From Trichobilharzia regenti (lineage: Eukaryota > Platyhelminthes > Trematoda > Strigeidida > Schistosomatidae), in assembly GCA_944472135.2 (NCBI GenBank), contig OX235264.1, positions 124,091,809 through 124,155,808 of the forward strand: a stretch of DNA of 64,000 nucleotides, given 5' to 3'. Position 1 is the stretch's first letter; every line of letters begins with the position of its first letter. Below the pieces are notes generated by a model. It did not search any database, had not been told where the DNA came from, and saw nothing but the letters and a program-made list of their open reading frames with translations. Shown piece by piece: positions 11,417-22,929 of this stretch. The position numbers were made by a program, and so were the translations under genes.

Positions 11417-13190
11417 GGGATATATTCAACCAGACCCGAAATAAAAGTGAATAAACTGAATGGGTTTTTTTTCTTTGCTTGTGTTGTTTATCAGACGACG
11501 CACTCTTTTACATCACCTATTTACTATGTGGTTGTAAGCCCCGTATAAATAGAAGATTATATGTGATTCTAGCCACTCCATCCTGTAAAGAAAAACGCCA
11601 CTGCTACTGAATCTTCAAAGCACAAACTTGAAGCATTGTGTGGCATTTGAAATGTCGAGGAGTCGAAGAAAAGAAGTCGTTGAATACTTTCCGTGAGACA
11701 CCTTATATGTATGATTTAAAATAGAAATGTGTGAAGACACTGCTGAAGAGCACCATATTGGTACAAATTGTTTTCTGAATACATAAACTGTTAGTGATAG
11801 GGTTCATATTCTGCTCAAATGGTCAAACTGAAGCAGATAATTGTCTGAGGTGGGCATTCATCCTCAAGATTTTTACTTGAATTCTGATCGACAAGTCAGT
11901 GGAGAATCATCAGGAGCTATGTTCACATGGCCTTCAGTGACTAAAAATATTCACGCGCCTTTCAAATCCTTAGAGATGCCTTAGCCGATGCATGCTAGAG
12001 GTTTGGAACCAGAGTTTCCTAGCTTGCCTAGGTACAAAACTTTTATCTCCACAAATCTGACTACAAGTGCTAAACGCATACTGCTGTTGCGAAAACCCCA
12101 CCATGTGAAGAAACTGAATATGGTTAATCTCATGCCGTAATCTCACCAATTTCTTTTACTCCTAATGTGTATGTTAACTTTTCCGCTCTCCCTCAGTCTC
12201 AAATGGAGCGTAAGGCATCAAGTTTTGAAATTCTAGTGACAAAGTTCTTTCCACACAGTTCGATTGATAGTTGATGACAGGTCTTCTTACGGGGTTAACA
12301 ATAACACTGATAATTTAGTTGAGGTTTAGAAGGACGTTGAGTATGGATCGAAATTAAACTACTACCTGAGTTATCGGAAGACATTCTACCACCTAACCAC
12401 CTACGCACAAATGTGTTCGAAGTCAATAATTATATTTAACATTGAAATGGAAAACTGTATTGCAGTTGAAGGGGAGTAAATTTTCGACATAGAAATTTAC
12501 ACAGAAATACAGCAGTTCATGTACTTTATAATCGGGTGAATTGATGTAGAGAAAATAAATTAATCTTTTCTCTAGATCAATTTGAGATATGTGTGCATGC
12601 ATCAGTTCGTCCATTCCTATTAATCCAGGTACACTGGTCGTTCAACACGCCTCTTGTCTATAGGGTCCAACAAGGCCGTAAAAATGGCAACAACGGGCCT
12701 CTAAGTAATGCAGTAATCAAACACTTTCTCAACACTGGTCATTCCATCTCAACAAACACTACCTCCTTATCTACTTAAGGCAATACACTTTCAAATCCTG
12801 TGTATTAATGAAGCCTGAGTCATTCAGTTGGGGGGTGGGGGAAACCAGAGTGATGCACACAACAGAAATTCATTCAACCAATTCTGCTATCATAGTAACA
12901 ATCGTGTTGATTTCTACTGATCTAATGTTTGTATACGCATACAGGCGTAAAGTGAACCCACACAAAACTTCGAGGATAAGGATTTTACCAATAATACGTA
13001 AGCGTTTGATTTTCCAGAAACTGGAAGATATGCAAATGAAAAGCAAAAAGTTGAGGATAAAAGAAGCATCCAGAGTCGATTTGACTTCAGATGAACAACG
13101 AGAAAACAGAGGTGAAGATGAAGATTCCTGGCCAACATCACCAGCAGCAACAACAACAGACAACAATCAGTCAGCATAATTAGGAGGAAT
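10772..13190 (+). repeat. palindrome 1, right arm (~2.4 kb)
   Basis: Partner of 7403-9811. The same SR2, PLE-like (12593-12778), SINE (11562-11650) and open-frame (10940-11152) pieces appear in reverse order and orientation. It ends at GGAATCTGAAA inside the SR2 frame and is followed by unrelated sequence. The left copy therefore appears to be the original, still joined to the rest of its SR2, and this one the duplicate. Confidence 0.9.
11370..11412. repeat. TA microsatellite (right arm)
   Basis: A TA dinucleotide run of about 40 bases, the counterpart of the shorter run at 9187-9208. Confidence 0.85.
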
Positions 13191-13599
13191 CTGAAAGAAT
13201 CAACAGATTATTTGTGAGGCGACATAATACAATTGGTATTTATGAGACGAATGCGCTGGTCTTATTGTAATTGTATACTATTCTGAAATGTGAAAGGATG
13301 ATGGTATTTTGTCATAAAGGACTCATACAATATGGCGGAAGAAAAGTGATAATTCGTCATAGTTTGAGCCTTTCATCGACAAGCTCAAACTGAGGTTCAC
13401 ACCCAGGAAATTCTGGTTGCAAGGCTACACAGCCCGTATACCATTATGCCACTTCGAATTGATCTGATGCTCAACCCATGAATTCCAGTTTCTGCCAATT
13501 CATCATTTGGCGCGACCTCTCGCGAATGTCATCGCTGGTGAATATTTGTTTTAATAGCCAACCTGCTGTAATTTCACTGATCACAACTTCCCGCTAGGA
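13191..13599. other. no gene recognised
   Basis: The stretch between palindrome 1 and the first R3 copy. No long frame, repeat partner or RNA motif was found. Confidence 0.4.
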
Positions 13600-15900
13600 T
13601 TTTTAGTAGGCAATCCTCAATCACACTCGTTGGAGATGGTAGATAATGGTGAATTCACAGTAGTTACGAAACACCAGTGACTAGACATCATTCACTGACT
13701 TGACAGGCACTGTTTTCGCTGACAGAGATTGCTTGTAGCATATTTCATTGAAAGATATTCTATTTGTGCCATAGTTGGTAAAATGCAGTGTTTTAGATTG
13801 GGGAAGTGCCCATTTATTAGGTCAGAGGAGAATTTCAGAGTACACGCAAAATGCCTTCAAGATATCAACGACATTGCCTGGTAATCATACCCATGTGCAT
13901 CCTTGTTGTTTTATTCATGGTACTGTCAAAAACCCTGAAATTTTTTCTCTCCCACGTGGAAGGTATAAGATTCGATTTGGGAAATAAAGTCGGTGCGAAT
14001 AACACAGTCTGCGAATTCCCAGATATTGTAATATTCTCATTGGTGCGTAAAGATTAATCGTGTTGTTGAACATCTCCCTTGCTTTCAACAATGTAAATAT
14101 TCCTACCAAATGGCAGCAATTTTCAACTTCAAGGAAACAGAAGCTACGCGCGTAGGATGATAATATGAGCTTTTGTTTAGAATTTCACATATTCCATTCT
14201 ACCGCTTACTAGGTGATATGTAGTCAAAATTCTGAATTGTGAAAATAGGTCTGTGTACAGGTGCTATCTGTATTCCTTCCACATTTAAGTGTATGATGAT
14301 GGATAGCCCGAACCTTCAAATTGTCGTCGAATGCACTGTCAGTGTACGTCATTAAAGAATACCGTAAATGTCAGCGAGGTGATCGGCGATCCCAATCAAC
14401 CAACTTTCGTATGGGCTAATCCATGAGAGACAGGTCTGAACAATGTTGAACAGCGATTGGAGCATATAGAAAAAGTGCAGTGAGGCGACCTGCTTGAAAC
14501 TTATGTTAATAAATACTCCTATCGATCCCCTCGTTCACTTTATTTCAAACGAATAATAGAATTTGACCCTCAATGGCATAATTCACTCTCGTGAGTATTG
14601 AAAATCTTTACAACGTGCTTGTTCGCAGCTTTCGAATAAACTGGGAACAGACAAAGCCTAATCATTGGTAGCAACGTGTCCGAATATATGAGATAACTGT
14701 TTCCGAGTGATGTTCTCCGGTCAGATATTGTGCTCCTGAAGTCTTCATAATTGACTTTCAACCAAATATCGTAGACTTCTCGAAAGAGGCAAATATTTCC
14801 GTCAGTCAAGCAGAAATATCTAGGAACATAATAAACTGAAATTTCTGCTTATCAGGTGAGCACCGTGTAGAATACGGCTAGTATTATTTATTCCCAAGAA
14901 GAAGATCATTACACCGAAGTAAATTGAATGTTCATGTAATAAGTGAAGTGAATTCCGATTGAAATCAGCAACAAAGGTTACGGAGTAAAACAATGAGAGT
15001 CTGGCTGAAATTATTGAACCATTTGAATTTCCATCCAGGAGGATGCCTCTACTCTTCTCCACTTCTTGCTTTCCAATTATGTTTACATTTGTGGATCGCT
15101 GTTACGTAATCATTAGTATTATTCTCAGTACGTAGTCTTACTACTCACTATTGTCCAGTACTACAAATCGATAATGAAATGCATTTTTGAACAGGCTGCT
15201 CTTGATTTCTTACAACAGATGCTCTCACTGTCATCATAGTGATCATCAAGAAACAATCATATAGCAACGAATCAATCAAAAAACAGTGGTTCCAAAAATA
15301 TGCTGCAGGAAATTTATATGGTTCGGAAACCCTATGAACTGAACGTGGTATGCTACTACGCGTCAAGCCATCTCTACACTGGAAATCTGCGTGTGTCGGA
15401 GGATGAGTTGAGTGAGATACTGTGAAGAGGATATTATTTTCCTTTCGAACTGTTAAATGAGTTCACAGGTATTCTAGCTTCATTGTCAACGCAATACAGA
15501 CTACTTCTAAAAGGTAGACGAGAATGAAATATTGATTTCGATGGCACCATTCAGAGTAACACGCTGTACGGGCAAACGCTATTTCACGTGAATACCATTT
15601 ACGAATTTAAAATATGTTGCGATTAAATTCCGCTGAAAAATCTATGCTGTTTCAACATATTGTCGATAGTGTGATAATAATTATTGTTGAGGTAAACAAA
15701 ATAAAATGGCATCCTACTTTCCTGTGGTAAGTAGTATAAACTTAACTGCAATGAAACAACAACACATTCTTCACGAAGCTGACCGTCTGTCAAAGTCTCT
15801 TGATAAGGTGAGCACACCTACATCATAGCTGATACTACCTCCATATGTCTTCATATCTACTTCTGTTATTTGAAGACCTTAGCTAACTCTGATGCCTGTG
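13600..15900 (+). repeat. repeat family R3, copy i
   Basis: 13600-14000 matches 48490-48790 and 56530-57130. 14570-15900 matches 57240-58450, with shared blocks such as GTATTATTTATTCCCAAGAAG. All copies are diverged. 14110-14560 has no partner that I found. No RT or transposase is seen, so R3 is a segmental repeat of unknown origin. Confidence 0.65.
13851..14057 (+). CDS. possible small hydrophobic peptide frame in R3
   Basis: An ATG opens a 68-codon frame whose residues 10-26 are hydrophobic (LVIIPMCILVVLFMVLS) after a short basic start, as in a signal peptide or membrane anchor. The same frame in copy iii, at about 57067-57120, keeps a hydrophobic run (LVITPMVILEVLSMLLS) but has ATA in place of the ATG. 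Copy ii at 48708-48760 keeps VITPQVILVVLFIVLS with its upstream part deleted. A donor-like GGTATAAG occurs at 13962. There is no TATA box and no clear second exon. It could be a gene remnant or chance. Confidence 0.25.
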   Translation: MPSRYQRHCLVIIPMCILVVLFMVLSKTLKFFLSHVEGIRFDLGNKVGANNTVCEFPDIVIFSLVRKD

Positions 15901-17324
15901 ATTACTCTTTACAGCTGGCGAATAATGCAATGCAGATTTCGAAATCACCAACACAGGAGGTGGAAACACTTACAACCAGAGAAATCAAAGAATCACCAGC
16001 TGTGACATTCATATAGGAAGCATCATATCAACTGTTCAAAGTATGGATAAAGATTTCATAAGCAGGATCGCAGTAGTAAGACATGCCGTCGTCATTCTGA
16101 ATTCAGTGTGTGAACCATTGCACAGAGAGCAAAAGGAATTCGATTGGGAATCTTTAACACCAATGTCAATTAATTACCTCCAAATGATTCACAGACTTGA
16201 CTCGGCCACCACCAAAATACACCTGCAGCAGGCTACTGCAGACTACAATTAACAGCTGGATTCTCCATGTGCTGAACAAACAGATGGCCAGCTGAATACG
16301 CCCAAAAAACAATGAACTCCTAAGGTGAATGAAGAAATCAAGTATCATCCATAAGATATGCATAAGTCGATGGACAAATGCTAAATGGATCATATAGTGA
16401 CGTGCAACGTCATGTCATCGAGTGAAATCTGATTGAGAAATAGTGAATTGAGCGTTAGAGATTGACACAGATAAGATCTCAGGTGAGGTGCAAAATGAGA
16501 GACTGTTTTGCAAATATGGAGCTAGACTGCAGGAAGGACGGCAGATAGCAGAGTGACATTTCAATGAGCTACTAAACTCCCAGGTCACCATTCGGAAACC
16601 GTGACAGAGTTCTGAATTCTAAGTGACAGACGATAAACAAGAGGCGATCATTGAATCAGGTCAAAAAATTCCACGTGACAATATTGAAATCATCCAGCAA
16701 AAGGGGACCTCAGAGATCAAACAGAACTTCCCATATGAGAAGCGCTTCACATGAAGTAGAATCTCAATTATCTGAATAGGAATGATGATGGACTACGACA
16801 AAATTGCACCTGGTTTCCGCACCCACTCCACATTCATCACCACCATCATCACCCTCTAAGATTAAGTGACGAAATCGAGACAAATGTATTCAACAATTTC
16901 ATTGTTTTAAAACATGCTGGTTTGATTATTTCACGCACTTATCGAATCCAATAATCTACCTACATATGGGTTTTTTTCTTTGACAATCGACAAACTTGAT
17001 AACAATGTAAAAATTTCCTCACGCTGAGAAAGTGCTGTTATGTTTTTCTATATCAGCTGAGATTCTATGAATTTTGCTGTATTATTGCTGGTTGGATGAA
17101 TCTCTTAGCATCACTGGACAGCGAAACAAGAGTAAATACCCAGACGTATATCACTTTGGTTTTCACCCACGGAGAAATACAAAAAGGTTGTCAATCAGGT
17201 AGTCGGATTGTTGATGAGTCTCAAGGATAAGGTTGCATTCAAGAGAATAAGGAGTAAAGACTTCTCGTGTGAGTGCAACTTCCAAACAACTATCATTATT
17301 ATATCCTCAATTATGCTGAGCGTC

Positions 17325-17535
17325 GGCAGCAAACTGGCTAGGACGCTGGTCGACGATGCATATGGTCTGGCCAACACACTCCTTTAACTCGCTAAGCCAG
17401 GAACACAAAGCTGGTAAAGAGTAAAGGATGGTCATAACTATAGCGACCCCATCCTGTAAAAATAATCCTCACTGCTAAGAAACTTCATGCCTCAAGCTAG
17501 AAGTTCCCATGTTTCACTGGGAACCTGAAGGAAGG
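17325..17535 (+). mobile_element. tRNA-headed SINE, type II body
   Basis: A degenerate tRNA-like head (GCGTCGGCAGCAAACTGGCTAGGACG, of which the A-box part is GGCTAGGACG; B box lost) at about 17325-17390 is followed by the type II body to GGGAACCTGAAGG. It occupies the same relative place in R4 as the copy at 24037-24250, so it was probably inserted before R4 was duplicated. Confidence 0.65.
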
Positions 17536-17699
17536 AAGTCATATAATGCTGAATTTGTCAATATTCAGTAATTTTACAAGGATTAATATGACTACTGCTA
17601 TTCAGCCTAATAATCGAAGTGAATTTCGCGGATGAATTATGTCGGAGGTGACAAAAAGTCGATGATTGACAGGCGGAATCCAACCAAGAGGTAAAATCG

Positions 17700-18065
17700 G
17701 TGGGCTGCTAAGACAGCACTCCAGGTGTGCATAGAGAAGACGGAGGTGATGAAGATAACCAACCGAACAACAGAAAAAACAATCAACACGAATCATCACA
17801 ATGAACTGTAGAAATTTGACAGAGATTACTTCTCCCGTTCATCGGATTTCGAAGCATCGCTTCAAATGTGGTCGGGACAGATGAAGATGTGAAAGCCAAA
17901 ATCATGGAGGCAAGGCTGATATTCACCACCAACAAATCAGTTCGAATCTATTCGGCACTCAGGAGAAATCACGAGATTCAGATTTTCAACACAAGTGTTG
18001 AGTAATTTCTTCCACCGAAATTGAAAGGTGATATGGCAAATTACCTGTGAGAGTGGAAATATCCT
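17700..18065 (+). pseudogene. ancient RTE reverse transcriptase C-terminal remnant
   Basis: At 17871 the plus strand reads GTDEDVKAKIMEARLIFTT, followed by VRIYSALRRNHEIQIFNT. This matches SR2 GTDEDIKARIEKARQAFIT and the STALRIKNKIRIFNSN region. Upstream, CIEKTEVMKI-like codons are visible near 17730-17755. The remnant is part of R4; inverted and direct relatives are at 45345-45640 and 24415-24460. It is much more diverged than the SR2 copies. Confidence 0.6.
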
Positions 18066-19005
18066 CGCGTGGATCAGATCAGGTGGTATGCCTAAAGAAC
18101 TTCGCATAGACTCTCACCTGCATACTAGTTGAACACATTTGTCTTGAAGTTTCAACGCCTCTCTCAACTTGGCTACACTTACACTATGCTACCTCAATGT
18201 CTTCGGACAAAGCTGGAGACCGTGTCAATTACAGAGACGTTTCGACTGAGCTGAGATGCATGCACCTAGTGTGAAGTATCACAGCAGTGAAAAACATCTC
18301 CTTCCGGAAAACATCATCTATAGAACGATACACTGAAATCTATTCAAAAACACCTGCACCACTTTGTTTCATGAATTGCATACAACTATGAAGACAAGAA
18401 CAAGTGAACGTGGCACTGGCGATAAGACTTCACACAATGTGCTACTGTCAAACAGTCAAGAGAACTCACTCTATATACGGTGACAATGAAAATGAACCAT
18501 ATGATATCGATGAAAAATCGAGAAGAGATTGCTCTGATTACACTATGAATTTCAGTGGATTTTGAGATGAATTGTGACAGAGTAAGTTTCAGGAGTGTAT
18601 ATGTTCGACACACAGCGAAAATATCGACAATGTATTGAGACTCCTAATAAACCTAATCACGTTGCACAACGAACAGAGTTCCGATATGTCACTCCATATC
18701 CAAACAACATATGGAAAACACGTCGAAACACACTAACCATTGAGAGTACTTGAGAGTTGACAATATAACTACTACTGTATCAGCACACCATTAAATATTC
18801 ACATCCACTAGATGTCAACAAAATATCAGTGAGCGGAAATCGGTATGCAAAACAAGGTGAATACGAGAACATGTTTATTATTATTATAATCATATCACGC
18901 TGTATGGAAAGATAATCACGATCAATGTTTACATCTAGTGCACAGCATACAACACAAATACAGGTGATGCGATTCTCGGCCTCAGTGATTATCCCATCCG
19001 CCTGT

Positions 19006-19880
19006 TTAACCGAATCCTATTGGGTCTATTGGTAAAATGGAAGAAACGAAAGACATTGATAGCACTTCATACACAACCAATTCATATCGGAAATGGTTGG
19101 TTAGTCGGTCATTTAGTCATTTAGTCGGTCATTTGTGCGTCGGTGGCACAGTGGTTAGGACGCTTGCCGATCATTCACATGGTCCGAGGTTCAATCCCCT
19201 CCCGACGCACACCTGATTGTTATGTACTCGTCGAGTAGTTAATAGTCCTGACGCGGAAAGAGGGAAATCAGAAGACCCCCAGGTTTACGAAGATACTTGT
19301 ATTTTCCAGACAAGGAAAATAAATGTCATACAAGAGTGTGAGTGGAATGGTACGAGTGTACGAAAAAGTGTATCAACAAGAATGATAAAGGAAGGGTATA
19401 TATGAAAATGGCTAATTCACATGAACCAACAAGATAACGTCTTACCATGATTGATTGTAATGTTATCTGATAACAAGGTCATACATTGTTTACGTAGTTA
19501 GCGGACAGATAAAAGCATATTGTCAGTTATAATGAAATATCGATCCATATACACATAGCAAAATATAATAGGCTTTCAAAAACAAAACACACATCATATG
19601 GGTACATATCACTGATATCTATGGTCGGCCTGAAAGATTTGGGCTCCCGAAATCCATGCTGAAAATTCCATACTTGTACGAAATATACAGTGTGAAATCA
19701 AGCTGTCATCAAATACTTAATTAAATTAGTTACTTAGTTATTTATTTAGTTAAGCTTGAATCACTCACGTTCGTCAATGGACAGAGTATCGTGTGTCACA
19801 GCAGCAAACACTGTGATCAACTGGATAAGGAAGATGACGATACCGATGACCATTCTTCTCCATAGACACTTTGACTGCAT
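19006..19880 (-). CDS. small two-exon gene, R2 copy b (signal-peptide-like)
   Basis: Exon 1 is 19880 down to 19769: 37 codons plus one base, beginning MQSKC and with core MVIGIVIFLIQLITVFAAV. The donor is GTGAGT at 19768. The acceptor is TTTTACCAATAG, ending at 19026. Exon 2, from 19025, completes the codon and adds HPIGFG before TAA at 19008-19006, giving 43 residues. AATAAA is at 18879-18874. The split phase, acceptor and stop position match the copy at 44269. The intron is 743 bp because it holds a SINE. The TATA position is not conserved (GTGTGAGTGG), so expression is doubtful. Both frames stay open despite many substitutions against copy c. Confidence 0.4.
19136..19209 (+). mobile_element. 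tRNA-like SINE head inside the intron of R2 copy b
   Basis: A 74-base tRNA-like unit has complementary ends TGCGTCG and CGACGCA, an A-box-like TGGCACAGTGGTTAGG and a B-box-like GGTTCAATCCC. The type I body expected after it lies at about 19612-19715 (CTGATATCTATGGTCGG onward), so about 400 bases appear to have been inserted after the head. Pol III transcription is inferred from the boxes. Confidence 0.7.
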
Positions 19881-21068
19881 TCTCAGTTCTCTGTATACGA
19901 ATTATCACACTGTCATACACGATTGTCTTCACTCTAGCCACTCACACCACTTCGCTTAGCACCCACCAATTTACACAATCATGCTAACACAGAGAAACAT
20001 CTGACATGTGTGTGTATTGAGAGAAGTGGAGACTGGTGACTGGTGAAATCAATCAGCACAGCTGTCCGCGATCTGAACTCCACCAATCAAGTCACAGTCG
20101 ATTCTCACCAATGTTAAATGAGAACCGAGGGCTATAGCTTGAGGCCAAAACACGCTTACATCGAAGTGAGTATAATATGAATATAACTCACTCGATACTC
20201 GAGCATGTTGGTCTCTGTAGAGTACATATGTGCTTCAGACTGTGTGTCGATATTTGCGCAGGCGTAGCGGAGGTGTGATTTGTCAATATCTCTTCAACAT
20301 GTTGACTGTGCTGTTTCTCCCGATTTCTGTTAATTGTGTGATTGTCTAAGAAGCTAAATACGAGGATATTATCCTGTTTGGTGGCCACAATTTTCTCATA
20401 TATGTGATAGTGGTTGAGGAATTTTCGCGTTTACACATGGCAAGACATCCACTCAGACCAGGAATATAATCCTCCCTCATCATTGTTCGATTCATACACA
20501 TTGGAAGTTCTTGATTGTGTGGTTGATATCATTATCAAAGTAATGAATTTGTTGGTTGATGCGTATGAATGATTTATTAAGGTATATTTGAAACGATGTT
20601 TTCTCAGCGTGACGGGAATCGTTCAGTCTGAGGAATTCATTGACATTGAACTGTGACATATTATGTCACGGTCACAAGACTACTTTTCATCTAATCAGCA
20701 CCTTTCTCTCATCTGTTATTCTCTTATGTGCAAATTCATCATCAGGTGTTAAGCAAGGATGAATTGGTGCAGTAAAGTGAAACATGTTCATTCTGTGTGT
20801 ATTGATCAAATGAAAACATGTTACACGCATATACTCAGCATGTCGCTGTGATGCCTGTAGAATTGTCTTAGGCTACATCCACCCAAATATGTCTGGTCAG
20901 TCAATCGATTTCAAATATCCAGCTATTCCATTCACATAGTGAAGTATTAATTCTTCCAATCTACTTCACCGTCCATTGACTCATTCACTCAAGTATCTAA
21001 TCAATCAATTTGTCGCACATTCATTCAGTCATTGATTGTAGAATTAATTGTCCCATTCAGTGATTCAC

Positions 21069-21303
21069 TATATAAGTACGGACGTAGTTTGTTCTGTTTG
21101 CGTGTGTGAGTGATTTGAAGAGGCAATTGTTTACATGTCTGAAACGCAAGCATTATTCACTCTCCACAATGACTAGTTGGTTGTTGGCTCAGAAAACGAT
21201 GAAATGTTGCCACCGGTGTTTCTTTGACTGGAAGTGTTTGGCAGCTACGCACCCAAAATTCATCGTTTACCTATCCCGCTGTGTGGTGTTTGCACTGCAT
21301 TAA
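21069..21303 (+). CDS. possible short Cys-rich frame behind a TATA-like box
   Basis: TATATAAG at 21069-21076 is followed by a 44-codon frame from ATG 21169 to TAA 21303. It has five cysteines (one CC pair) and several tryptophans, and ends CVVFALH. An upstream ATG at 21134 opens a 13-codon frame that overlaps it. There is no signal peptide, no partner copy and no splice evidence. This may be chance. Confidence 0.2.
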
Positions 21304-21419
21304 CTGTGGTTTGAGCCACTGAGGTGTAAGTTTTTTGCTTCAGGTATTGCATGATCCAAGTAGGAAAGTGAAGATTTTGGAAAATGATGTTGATTAAATG
21401 GAGTATTGATTTGTGACAA

Positions 21420-21655
21420 CTGGTCTTTACACAAATTTATTCCGGAAATGATACTTGAAAGTGAAAAGTGAAAGCACTTCCATTTCAATGCGATGTAACT
21501 TCAAATTCGACAGGTTACGGATGAACTCATCAGGAGTTTCTGGGAAGATGTTGTGCAGTTTCCTACTTGTCGGGAATTTCGACAGAGTTTTACAAGCATT
21601 TAAACATGCTTTCTGTTCAACCTCCTGAATGAATCTGTTCAATTTGGTCCGCAAT
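21420..21655 (-). pseudogene. PLE N-terminal region remnant
   Basis: The minus-strand frame reads KLNRFIQEVEQKA, then FPTSRKLHNIFPETPDEF and LKLHRIEMEVLSL. It lines up with the region before the RT core of PLE-A, where RRQFEEYVSCVIEKQ is followed by FPTDPNKYVF and LSEIQLQALSLGPKF. Downstream sequence to about 21300 may continue it in other frames. No catalytic motif is present. It probably belongs to PLE-B or another family. Confidence 0.45.
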
Positions 21656-21779
21656 TTTATACTCGAATTATTGAAGTCACCGTTAGTGTCGACAATCGGT
21701 TCTCAGTTTTGAAGTCAGTTTGACAACACTCTCTACCGCCAAACAGATGATGTAGTTACGGCAGTCAACGTACCACAAT

Positions 21780-21995
21780 TCAACACTTATATTCTTATCC
21801 AATAGTGAGAAAAGAAAGTTGGAGCATGCAATCGACGAAACAACTTCACTTGACAACCATCAAGTTTCATCGGACTCTCTAGTAGCTTAATAACTACAAA
21901 ACGTGTGTCTGTGTGGTGTCCTAAACTAGCCACCTAACAATCAAAGTCATGTATGATTAAAGATGAAATTTGTCATAGTTTGGTTGGCCGGAGAT
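21780..21995 (+). repeat. partial copy of the 31-43 kb inverted-arm sequence
   Basis: Shares GTGTGGTGTCCTA, ACAATCAAAGTCATGTAT and ATGAAATTTGTCATAGTTTG, in order, with 42850-42970. This is a third, diverged copy of the repeat that forms the arms at 31099-32590 and 42243-43742. Confidence 0.55.
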
Positions 21996-21999
21996 CATG

Positions 22000-22929
22000 T
22001 GTAGAAATGGAGGACTACCCGTTGCAGACAGTTTACTATCTTCTATCAGAATTGTAAGAACATGACCACATATACGCTAATCACTCTGCTTGTATCACAC
22101 TGTCGAGTTTGTTTGCCAACAAAACAGAGTCGATTGCACAGAGCCAGGAGGTAGATGTGTGTTTTACGAAGGCACACCGAACATATTTGACACATCTATC
22201 TGAATTAGAGGCAATTTTATGATGTAGTGCTACAGCGCGATCTAATGTACACCTAAACCTTTTGTGTTTCTAAGCAAACTATTTACGGGAATAATTAGCT
22301 CCCTCTAATATTCTCTATGTGGCGTAATTTCCGTACAACGATCACTTGGAATACTGCTGGCTGCCTGTCCTACTGATAACATTCATATGTGACTTTCATT
22401 GGACACTAGTAAATAGTGTGACGTGTCAAGTCCTATGTTTAGTGCAGACTGAATTCTATCAGTCAGGTTTGCATTGTGACCACCATTCTGGGTAGCTTGT
22501 CATCACAGTGCAGTTTAAATTATTGCTGTTGGATGGCTGGAGATAGTCGGCCACAGGAAGCTTTTGATAAAGGTTTTGTGCTAGTTAGCACTCACCAGTC
22601 AGTAAGTATATCTGCGGTCACCTTGAAGGAACTCATGTCTATTGTGGGATTTGAATTCGCCTCTCCTAGTGATTGATGAAGTCAGAGTCATTACCACTGG
22701 TCGCAATGCAAATCTGACTGATTGAATTCAGTTTGCACTGAATGAAGGACCAGACACATCACACTAGTTATTACTGACCAATGAAATTATCCAATACAGT
22801 CGTACAAGAGGTCAATCACGAGGCCGAATAACTCAGTGGGAACGTCTCCGACTGCAGCGCTGTGTGACGTGGTTACATATGTCAGAAGAGACATGAATTC
22901 TTTGAGTGTTTCAGACATGCCTAGCTGAC
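22000..22929. other. no gene recognised
   Basis: One 66-codon frame (22476-22676) without motifs; otherwise short frames. No partner repeat was found by eye. Confidence 0.4.

Larger units (their letters stand above)
15950..18070 (+). repeat. repeat family R4 with decayed RTE, copy i
   Basis: Blocks of this region recur in the same orientation at 22930-24460, 59230-59882 and 63357-64000, and inverted at 45300-47100. Shared landmarks are the ACCAGAGAAATCAAA and GCATCATATCAACTGT blocks, a GACTACGACGAAATT block before a CACC-rich run, a SINE near the end and an RTE reverse transcriptase remnant. The order is kept between copies, so R4 is an old composite unit rather than a single transposon. Confidence 0.65.
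18100..21000 (-). repeat. repeat family R2, copy b, inverted
   Basis: On the minus strand this follows the order of copies a and c: the TCTA-side upstream region near 20900-20490, the small gene at 19880-19006, AATAAA, then the region near 18240-18330 that matches 45010-45090. It is longer than the other copies because a SINE and further sequence entered the intron of the small gene. Confidence 0.7.

Noticed and set aside
7403..13190. Palindrome 1 as a simple sequencing fold-back artefact
   Set aside because: Not excluded, but the arms differ in TA tract length and at scattered bases, and are separated by a unique 960-bp spacer, which a missed-adapter read would not give.
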